Part shown: in pieces, positions 57,270-64,000 of the stretch
Numbering within the stretch: position 1 is the first letter of the stretch
How the letters are laid out: the number at the start of each line of letters is the position of its first letter
Source of the DNA: Halichondria panicea
Taxonomy: Eukaryota; Porifera; Demospongiae; Suberitida; Halichondriidae
Assembly (NCBI RefSeq): GCF_963675165.1
Contig: NC_087390.1
Coordinates: forward strand, 1,941,501-2,005,500
Reading direction: 5' to 3'
Length of the DNA stretch: 64,000 nt
Notes under the pieces: generated by a model
Told to the model about the DNA's origin: nothing
Seen by the model: only the letters and a program-made list of their open reading frames with translations
The model's database searches: none
Translations under genes and position numbers: made by a program

Positions 57270-57412
57270 AGATGATCACCAACATACACTTGCCCTAATA
57301 TATATATATGCATGCAACAGTTCTAATGAAGAATCTGTAACTCATTAAGTCAAGTATGCCGGAATATTCGGCTGTTTCTCTTGCATTCTGTTCCTATGGT
57401 TCATGTTCCTTC
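57270..57412. repeat. Duplicate of the secreted-protein gene's 5' flank
   Basis: AACAAGATGATCACCAACA, ACACTTGCCCT, TCATTAAGTCAAGTATGCCGG-type and TTCTCTTGCATTCTGTTCCT segments match, in the same order and orientation, bases about 54887-55045, which cover the start codon region and upstream DNA of the secreted-protein gene. Confidence 0.8.
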
Positions 57413-57449
57413 ATATATTTGTATTACCCAGCTGTATATAGTCTATGTG

Positions 57450-58010
57450 CTGCAAATTTGTGATTATCGAGCTTAACCAATCATACATTGATCTACTGTG
57501 TTCAGGCTCAAGTTTGCAGCCAAGTACAAAGTGGTGTAGGTAAGAAATAAGGAAAATACCTTTAGAATAAACCTCCTTTCTCTGGTTGAGTATATAGGTT
57601 TTAGAATCACAGGTTTCTCACAGTTTAATATGAGGCTATCGAATTGGTAAAAAGTGTTATATATATCGTTTGCTTTGAATGGTTTGTTTGCTGTTAACTA
57701 TGCAATGCTCGAGTTAGTTTATATGCTCAACATGCGAAGATTATTTGTTGTGTATATGTTATTAATTGTGTGACCGCTTCAATTGCTGGTGTTTATGGAA
57801 GCGGCCGGTGCAGCAATTCACCCAAACAATGGTACTGATATTGTTTTGGAATCAAGGCCGCTATATCCGTCTGCTTGGATTCATCCTGTACTGCCTCCTA
57901 TAGCTCGCTGGTACAAGGACTACAATGCACACAAAGTGGTGAAGGAGGTCTATGATTGATATCTAACACCTCGTAATCTAGACGACTGATTATGGAGACA
58001 AAGAAAATGT
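57450..58010 (+). pseudogene. Decayed copy of the POT-type transporter gene
   Basis: Fragments match the intact gene at 58903-60447: TGATTATCGAGC and AAGTTTGCAGCCAA (57460-57530), CCTCCTTTCTCTGGTTGAGTAT (57590 region), AACATGCGAAGATTATTTG (57730), and an almost continuous match from GGTACTGAT (57830) through the end of the coding region and the 3' flank TTATGGAGACAAAGAAAATG (58010). Several frameshifts and large internal deletions leave no usable frame. Confidence 0.85.
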
Positions 58011-58560
58011 ATACCGTTGGTGCACATTTTTGTATGAAATACCTATCAAACATTCATATCATATAGCTCAGGGTTAATTTTTCCTAGACAACTGCAAATA
58101 GTTAATAATTATAGTGCTCCTGGTTACCATGGAGTTGTCTGCTCCCTCCTGGGTGGAGAAGATGCCCAACTCTGTCTCAGTCAGTTTGAATAGCTCCTCT
58201 GCAGAGTACAGTGGGTAGATTCATTAATGGTGGTATTCATTGAGAGCACATTACTTGTTGAGCTAACAGACACTGACACATGAGGTGAGAACCAATAACA
58301 CTGAAATCTGCCCACTTGCCAACCAACACACACGTACAAGAGCTGCTGTATCTAAACACAGTTAACTTTTAGGAATCACAAAACAAGCATCAACTTCACT
58401 ATCTTTTATTCCCACTTTTATCATTCTTTTGTAGTGACGTTGAATCTATTGCAGTAAAATAATTTCGTTGTTTTAATTTTTGTATGATGCTCTTCAATAC
58501 ATATAATTATACGAACATTTCCACCATACGGAAATATTAAAACCCACTATACGGTATTTT
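58011..58560. repeat. TACCGTATAG-family repeat, copy C, split by an insertion
   Basis: The left part (GTTGGTGCACATTTTTGTATG ... ATAGCTCAGGG, to about 58075) and right part (TAGTGACGTTGAATCTATTG ... ACTATACGGTAT, about 58432-58555) are contiguous in copies A and B. About 355 bp of unrelated sequence separates them here. Confidence 0.65.
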
Positions 58561-58902
58561 TAGCTGTCTTTTTTTCCCCGTCTAACAATTCAAAGTGATA
58601 CCGAAATGTAGCAGTTCATTAGCCATCATGTTACCGTTAGTAGAATATACGTTAACAAAATAAAGTCACAAATGTTTTTCTTAAGGTACTGATAGATATG
58701 ATGATAATAATCTATCATTTTCATTGTTTACAGAGTCTATCTTCACTTATTTGATACACAAAATTAATATTGTCCTAATGTATGGTACCCTATAATACCA
58801 GACAGTCTCTTAGTTTACCACTTGTTTCATTAGAGTAACAATACTGCATCACTGATAACCACTTGACAGTTGTCTACTATATAGACTGAACAGCTAGTCG
58901 AA

Positions 58903-60447
58903 ATGAGTATCTGTAAATACAGAGTGAGAAAGTTCTATTCAAAGGGAGCCTACCTTGTGCTAGCTTGGGCACTGCTGGCGAGTGCTACTACTATTGCTAG
59001 CTTTAACGTAATCAAGACACTCTTAACAGACTATCCTGATTGGCTAGTCACAATAACACTGGCATTTTTTATGCCAATAATATTTTGTCTCGGATTTTTA
59101 GCCAATTACAAGCTTCAAGATTACACAATAGCAAGGATCGGAAGTATCACCATGTTTCTTGTAACAATTGTTTTCAGCATATACGTCCTAATCCTCGGCC
59201 CTGGAATAGAATATGGTTTTGGAAAGTACAGGCTCATTAACGAAGTCATATTTTGTATAATGCTTTGTGTGTTTTTGGTGGCATTGACATGTTTCACCTG
59301 CGTACTACAGCTTGCTTTGGATCAGATGCCTGATGCTTCATCTTCTAGTATCACTAGTTTTATCGCTTGGATTGTGTTCAGTATAAGTGCCGGTAGCTGG
59401 TTTGGAGATTTTGGACAATATATGGTATTGAAAGGTAACTGCTTTGGTCTAATTATTGATTCAATCAGTAGTATCCAGATTTATAGTCTGTGTCCAGTTT
59501 TATTTGCAAGTCTTATTCTTGTTCTCAACCTCCTTTTCGCTAAAAGCTGGTTGATTATCGAGCCTAACCCACCAAAATCTTTTAAAATCATTTATCAGGT
59601 TCTCAAGTTTGCAGCCAAACACAAAGCTCCCCTCAATCGCAGTGCTCTCACATACTGGGAGGAAGACATACCTTCAAGAATGGACCTAGGAAAGTCGAGA
59701 TATGGTGGACCATTCACTACAGAGGAAGTTGAAGATGTGAAATCAATTCTACGAATGTTTGCTATGAGCCTACCCTTGTGGTTAATCTCGTTTGCACTTG
59801 CTTTTAATCCTATAGTTTATGACAATGTCATTCCATTAAATTTTCCTAATCTCACCAGCTGCACATCTAACATGCTTTTCTCTTTCACGTACAGTAATTA
59901 TTGGTGGAGTATGATCTGTACCCTGGTTAATGAATTCTTTTTCTATCCGCTTTTCAGAGATAGATTTCCAAGTATTCTAAAGAGAATTGGTATTGCTTCC
60001 TTCCTTTCTCTGGTGTTGAGTATTGTATTCATTATAGTGCAATCATTGGAGGTTCTTCACAAAAAGGAGGTAATCACCATTATTTCCTTGATGATGAAAG
60101 GCTTGCTGGGAAATATTTTTTTCTGTGCAATGCTGGAGTTAGTTTGTGCTCAGGCCCCGTACAACATGCGGAGATTATTTGCTGCATGTATGGGTTTACT
60201 TTTTTTGACCTCTGCATATGCTGGCGAATATATAAGTGGTGTAATTCACCCCAAAAATAATACTATGGTACTGATCTTGTTTGGAATCAAGGCCGCTATG
60301 AGTCTGCTTGGATTCATCCTGTATTGCTTCCTGGCTCGCTGGTACAAAAGGAGAGTTAGAGACGAGGACTACAATGCATACAGAGTGGTGGAGGAGGTCT
60401 ATGATCGATATCTAACACCTCGTAACCTAGACGAGAAGATGACTTGA
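58903..60447 (+). CDS. POT/SLC15-type proton-coupled transporter, single exon
   Basis: 514 residues, no introns. Hydrophobicity suggests about 12 membrane helices, e.g. residues 17-37, 48-66, 80-98, 115-137, 150-170 and 197-217, then a cytoplasmic loop with NRSALTYWEEDIPSRMDLGK and YGGPFTTEEVEDVKSILRM, a segment I recognise from animal POT-like proteins, then the second half of the helices. A basic C-terminal tail follows the last helix (ARWYKRRVRDEDYNAYRVVE). The classical N-terminal POT motif with ExxER is not evident, so di-/tripeptide transport should not be assumed. A dead copy lies just upstream and a scrap of it surrounds the element at 63065. Confidence 0.8.
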   Translation: MSICKYRVRKFYSKGAYLVLAWALLASATTIASFNVIKTLLTDYPDWLVTITLAFFMPIIFCLGFLANYKLQDYTIARIGSITMFLVTIVFSIYVLILGPGIEYGFGKYRLINEVIFCIMLCVFLVALTCFTCVLQLALDQMPDASSSSITSFIAWIVFSISAGSWFGDFGQYMVLKGNCFGLIIDSISSIQIYSLCPVLFASLILVLNLLFAKSWLIIEPNPPKSFKIIYQVLKFAAKHKAPLNRSALTYWEEDIPSRMDLGKSRYGGPFTTEEVEDVKSILRMFAMSLPLWLISFALAFNPIVYDNVIPLNFPNLTSCTSNMLFSFTYSNYWWSMICTLVNEFFFYPLFRDRFPSILKRIGIASFLSLVLSIVFIIVQSLEVLHKKEVITIISLMMKGLLGNIFFCAMLELVCAQAPYNMRRLFAACMGLLFLTSAYAGEYISGVIHPKNNTMVLILFGIKAAMSLLGFILYCFLARWYKRRVRDEDYNAYRVVEEVYDRYLTPRNLDEKMT

Positions 60448-60777
60448 TTATGGAGACAAAGAAAATGTATATTCTGTAATCGTTATTAGTTCATAGATTT
60501 TATGTACTTGGTACTAAAATTCAATGCCAACAAGTGAAACTAAAAGTTAACAGTTACTAACTCATAATGCTGTGTGCATCATGTACTGTTGTGAACGTAG
60601 CACTGCATGTAGAGTGTATCATAGTATGGTTAGAGGTTTGTTGTATAGTGTTTGTGTTCCTTACTGAGCATTTTCAATACATTTCACCTTGCATGTCTAT
60701 CTTCCTCCTTGCCTTTTTTATTATTCAACTCGATGACAGTTTACATTGTATAACAATAATTACATTTTTGCAGGCCC

Positions 60778-60921
60778 TACACTGTAAAAAATGGTGTGTG
60801 GTTTTGACGCAAGTGCGTGACTATTGTGGCAATTATCAGGAAAAAACGCAAGAAAAAACGCACATTTGCCACAATAGCCACGCACTCCGTGTCAAAACCA
60901 CACATCATTTTTTACAGTGTA
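60778..60921. repeat. Hairpin MITE, 144 bp
   Basis: TACACTGTAAAAAATGGTGT at the left and ACATCATTTTTTACAGTGTA at the right pair along about 55 bp per arm (including GTGGTTTTGACGC / GTGTCAAAACCAC and GACTATTGTGGCAA / TTGCCACAATAGC). TA at the outer ends suits a Tc1/mariner-type target. Confidence 0.8.
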
Positions 60922-61444
60922 TTCATTACTTTACTTCAGCGGTAAACCCCAAATTAAACTTTGAGCCAGGGCTACAATCTACATTGAGGTCTACTGGGGC
61001 ACTTAACTATAATTATGCATTGTTTACATACACAGGCCTGCCATTTTAACAGGATTGACTTGTATAATAATTATGTCTACTGACCATTTTGTGTTTGTGA
61101 ATTTATTGCTTGCAGAATGTGTTCTAATAATACGCTGTTTCCCGTTTTGCTCGCTATGACCTTGGCTTTTTTCAGAGAGCTCTTCTTGCGTCTTCTACTC
61201 CTACCTGCGGAGAAATCAGTGTACTGAATGCACAGATTAATTATAAATCAGTTGGCAATCCGAGGAGGACACAATTAACCTTAGGTGCTATAGGCACTAA
61301 TTCTTAATTCTTTGAACGTTTCATCTTTCAGTCTTTCTTTATAGATAATATATAATTCTTTACATATACTCCACAAATCCTTTCCCACATGCATAGCCAT
61401 AGGTGGGCGTGTGATTAAAAGGTCATAGATCTAATTTAGAATTT

Positions 61445-61586
61445 AGGCCTAGGTCCAGAGGAGGTACGACATCCGCGTGTCATCCGCATGTCTTTAACAC
61501 ACACATCCTTAGGTCAAAGTTCGGAATGTGTGTGTTAAAGACATGCGGATGACACACGGATGTCGTACCTCCTCTGGCCTAGGTCT
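61445..61586. repeat. Hairpin element, 140 bp
   Basis: TAGGTCCAGAGGAGGTACGA ... CATCCGCATGTCTTTAACAC is repeated inverted as GTGTTAAAGACATGCGGATG ... CGTACCTCCTCTGGCCTAGG after a loop of about 20 bp. Arms of about 60 bp pair nearly perfectly, so the copy is young or maintained. Confidence 0.85.
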
Positions 61587-61634
61587 ATATTTATATAGCT
61601 AGATCTATATATATATCTATATAATTATAGTCTA

Positions 61635-61730
61635 TCGAAAGCTAAATAGGAACTAGATCTACCTATACTACTTCGAAAGCTAAATAGCTAAGCCAACTAT
61701 CTACCTACTTCGAAAGCTAAATAGCTAAGG
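61635..61730. repeat. Short tandem CGAAAGCTAAATAG repeats
   Basis: Three copies of (TT)CGAAAGCTAAATAG with 30-45 bp spacing directly upstream of the gene at 61790. Could be promoter sequence or a degenerate repeat. Confidence 0.6.
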
Positions 61731-61789
61731 CTTAATACTATCTATGGCCGCCTAATCTATATGCTCTAACTAACTGTAAGCTCAAGAAA

Positions 61790-62809
61790 ATGGAAAGGCT
61801 AAAGCTGAAGGTGATATTATTACTGTTGCTTTGGCTTGGTGTTGTTACAGTACTATTAGTATTAAGGCATTCTCACACCACGGTAGTCATGATGGAGCAA
61901 TTCCATGTTAATATGGCAGTGGCAACTGAAATTGCACCGACTCGATTTGTGTATCTAACGCAAACAGAACACTGTGTTCCAACTTATTTAAAGTCTCCCG
62001 AAGTGATTGGGGACTCTGAAGCATGTCAGTGTGATGTTATCGTCCTCAGTTACAAAAAAGAGTGCAATGATATATCATTGCCTCATGTCCAATACATACT
62101 CAACTCTAGTAAGTCTACGACCTGGACTGTTGGAAGAAACTTGCTTTATAAAGCAGCCAAGGAAAGGAAAGAAAAGTACATATACTACATTTTCATGGAC
62201 GACGATGTTCAACTGATAATGGCGGATAAAAAAAATACACAGAATCCATGGAGAATGTACGAGGAGTCTCTCAAGACCTTCCAACCAGCAGTAGTTACAA
62301 TACTTATTACGTACGAACGAAGGAGTTTCTCCGATAAAAGTTTTCCTGAGCGATTGAATTGTGAACTCACAGGATATATACAAATATACGTCACGGATGC
62401 AATCTTTAACGCCTTTCACTATCAAGTGATAGACCACATTCTTCCATACACAACAGATTTTGATTCAGTGAGCTGGTGGCACTCACAAGCATATCTTATG
62501 ATCAAGTGTGATATCCTATTTAATGATGAAGTGGTTATCGACCCTCGTATTAAAGTAATAAATTCAAAGCACCGCAACTACCCACGGAAAGAGTTTTTCG
62601 ATGACGTCAAGCAAATTGTTACTGACATTCGATCAGAAACACCAGAAAAGTATCAAAAATCAGTTGAGCCAATTTTGCAGCAATGGTTAACAAATGTTGA
62701 ACAAAAGTTATTGTTAAGGCAACAAACTTGCAAACGTGATCTGTTTGTACATCCATATAGACCATACGAGAATAAGAACTATCCGGGACGTCTGATGCTT
62801 GAGATCTAG
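61790..62809 (+). CDS. Type II membrane glycosyltransferase-like protein, single exon
   Basis: 339 residues without introns. A short basic N-terminus (MERLKLK) precedes one signal-anchor helix (VILLLLLWLGVVTVLLVL), typical of Golgi enzymes. The luminal part contains IYYIFMDDDVQL, a DxD-type metal/nucleotide-sugar motif at the end of a beta strand, then RLNCELTGYIQIYVTDAIF and SVSWWHSQAYLMI. This pattern fits a glycosyltransferase A fold but I cannot name family or donor. A scrap of its 3' end is duplicated at about 62895-62965. Confidence 0.6.
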   Translation: MERLKLKVILLLLLWLGVVTVLLVLRHSHTTVVMMEQFHVNMAVATEIAPTRFVYLTQTEHCVPTYLKSPEVIGDSEACQCDVIVLSYKKECNDISLPHVQYILNSSKSTTWTVGRNLLYKAAKERKEKYIYYIFMDDDVQLIMADKKNTQNPWRMYEESLKTFQPAVVTILITYERRSFSDKSFPERLNCELTGYIQIYVTDAIFNAFHYQVIDHILPYTTDFDSVSWWHSQAYLMIKCDILFNDEVVIDPRIKVINSKHRNYPRKEFFDDVKQIVTDIRSETPEKYQKSVEPILQQWLTNVEQKLLLRQQTCKRDLFVHPYRPYENKNYPGRLMLEI

Positions 62810-62894
62810 ATTTTGCTTTGACTTCTATTCAACAGCTATAGTTATGTCTTTATGATCATACCAAATTAATGTCTTGTTTTCATCCTGCTTGAAC

Positions 62895-62970
62895 CAGTGG
62901 AAAAGCGCATGTTTGTACATTCATATAGTCTAAGACCTTATGAGAATCTGGTTTAAAAAGAACTATCGAA
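62895..62970 (+). pseudogene. Duplicated scrap of the glycosyltransferase-like gene
   Basis: GTTTGTACATTCATATAG followed by a TATGAGAAT...AAGAACTATC segment matches bases about 62743-62790 of the intact gene (GTTTGTACATCCATATAGAC, AAGAACTATCCGG). Out of frame context, no start. Confidence 0.6.
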
Positions 62971-62999
62971 GACAGTGGCATAGATATTTATGACTATGT

Positions 63000-63064
63000 G
63001 AACATTAATTTCACCAACTGCACATCTAACATGCTTTTCTCCGCCTTCACCTACAGTAATTATT
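63000..63064 (+). pseudogene. Scrap of the POT-type transporter gene (left part)
   Basis: CACCAACTGCACATCTAACA, TGCTTTTCTC and ACAGTAATTATT match the intact gene at about 59856-59900. The match resumes at 63812 (GGTGG) on the other side of the inserted element. Confidence 0.75.
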
Positions 63065-63802
63065 TAGCCTCCTTCGCAGCCTCTCCTTTTTCTGTTCTTT
63101 GTCACAGAAGAGAAAATTGGAGGAACAAAGAAAGAAAGAAGGAAGCAACTAAGAAAAAGGAGAGCCTGCCTTGCTAAGTCGCGTGATCCCCTACTGACGT
63201 AGACAAATTTTAACGAGCGTGGGCGAGAGAAAACCTCAATAACTGTCCTCCCACACAGTACTTGGAGCGCATTTACCAGGAACATAATCTGTTATGAACA
63301 GTACAGTACAGTGCAGTAGAGTCAGCCTTCGTGAGACCTTTAGTCAGTAGAGGAAGTATGAAAGACTAGAGTAGAGTAGACTATACTGCTGTAATAATTA
63401 TATATCTACTAATCAAGTGGGTCTGTTCTGAACTCAGGAAAAAAAACTGAGCTAAATTTAGATATTTAGTCTCTTTAGTCTTTACTAGGTAAGCCCTTGT
63501 CTACGATGTTTCCACGCTTGATTCTGGCTTACTATCTACGATGCTAACAGCTTTTATTTAGAGTTTGCAATGCGTAGGCATGCTGTAGCTTTTTGCTCTG
63601 TCAGGCTCCGCCCAGCTAGTGATTGCCCACGTTCATTTTCACTCGTCTACCACTCGTCTACCGTCACGCGACTTAGCAAGGCAGGCTCTCCTTTTTCTTA
63701 GTATCTTCCTTCTTTCTTTCTTTGTTCCTCCAATTCGTCCCGTATTTTATCTTATTGAACTACAGTGACAAAGAACAGAAAAAGGAGGTGCGAAGGAGGC
63801 TA
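63065..63802. mobile_element. Non-autonomous Mutator-like element with long inverted repeats
   Basis: Ends TAGCCTCCTTCGCA and TGCGAAGGAGGCTA. Arms of about 140 bp pair (CTCTCCTTTTTCT..., TTGGAGGAACAAAGAAAGAA / TTCTTTCTTTGTTCCTCCAA, GGAGAGCCTGCCTTGCTAAG and its complement). The 9-bp duplication GTAATTATT flanks it at 63056-63064 and 63803-63811. The paralogous site in the transporter gene (around 59895) has one copy of GTAATTATT and no insert. Long arms plus a 9-bp duplication are typical of Mutator-like elements. No transposase. Confidence 0.88.
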
Positions 63803-63837
63803 GTAATTATTGGTGGTGGTCTATAATTATGATCAGT

Positions 63838-64000
63838 ATACCGTACGGGTAGAAAATTTCGAGGGTTTAAAATTTCGTGCAATTCAATATTTTGTCTTAT
63901 TTGGAAAATTTCGCGGGTAGTAAATTTCGTGGAAGTTAAATTAAGAGGGTGTGGCATTTATCTCGCGTGAGATACATGCAGTAGACAGCAGTCGAGTACA
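63838..64000. repeat. TACCGTA...TTTCG repeat, possibly truncated by window end
   Basis: Begins TATACCGTACGGGTAGAAAA and contains several AAATTTCG(T/C)GG words in alternating orientation, like the elements at 30316 and 38414. No right terminus seen before the window ends. Confidence 0.5.

Larger units (their letters stand above)
60448..61789. other. Intergenic DNA rich in inverted repeats
   Basis: Apart from the two hairpin elements (60778-60921, 61445-61586) and the CGAAAGCTAAATAG repeats (61635-61730), I see no gene. Confidence 0.6.

Noticed and set aside
58921-60447. Assigning the transporter as a peptide transporter
   Set aside because: It resembles POT-like proteins in the central loop, but the ExxER proton/peptide motif is not visible near the N-terminus.

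Overview
This is a window of an intron-rich animal genome, most likely a sponge and probably a demosponge of the Amphimedon type. The basis is the gene set: animal-only families such as receptor tyrosine kinases, OSR1/SPAK kinase, NFX1, DTWD1, RING/TRAF-type proteins and an animal-type chitin synthase. The introns are short with GT-AG ends, the intergenic DNA is AT-rich and full of ATAATTAT words, and there are many small inverted-repeat elements. The organism name is inference; I could run no search.

Region 1 (1-19.5 kb) is a cluster of three paralogous receptor tyrosine kinases, one on the minus strand and running off the left edge, two on the plus strand. Their ectodomain is a glycine-rich domain followed by a short Cys-rich EGF-like segment that looks like the membrane-proximal ectodomain of ALK/LTK. 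A decayed copy lies between the first two receptors and an orphan first exon lies before the third. An intronless enolase-superfamily gene (mandelate racemase/muconate cycloisomerase type) sits between receptors 2 and 3.

Region 2 (20-39 kb) holds conserved cellular genes: an NFX1-type zinc-finger gene of 13 exons with a 1.26-kb foldback element in one intron, two small unrecognised genes that diverge from one promoter, DTWD1 (tRNA uridine modification) on the minus strand, and head-to-head with it a 16-exon OSR1/SPAK kinase whose introns carry several minisatellites.

Region 3 (39-46.5 kb) holds a RING/TRAF-zinc-finger/coiled-coil protein that appears to splice into downstream exons with an RRM-like domain, then three three-exon histidine phosphatases (one plus, two minus), one with a clean inverted-repeat transposon in its first intron.

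Region 4 (46.5-55 kb, minus strand) holds an animal-type chitin synthase with two C-terminal SAM domains, and a small secreted Cys-containing protein gene ending in an EGF-like stub.

Region 5 (55-64 kb) is a mosaic of duplicated scraps and mobile elements around two intact single-exon genes, a POT/SLC15-type transporter and a type II membrane glycosyltransferase-like protein. It contains a dead transporter copy, a frameshifted death-domain remnant, a duplicated promoter/first-exon segment, and a Mutator-like non-autonomous element whose 9-bp target duplication can be verified against the paralogous intact site.

I saw no tRNA, rRNA or CRISPR array. Exon limits are my own readings from splice consensus, reading frame and paralog comparison.
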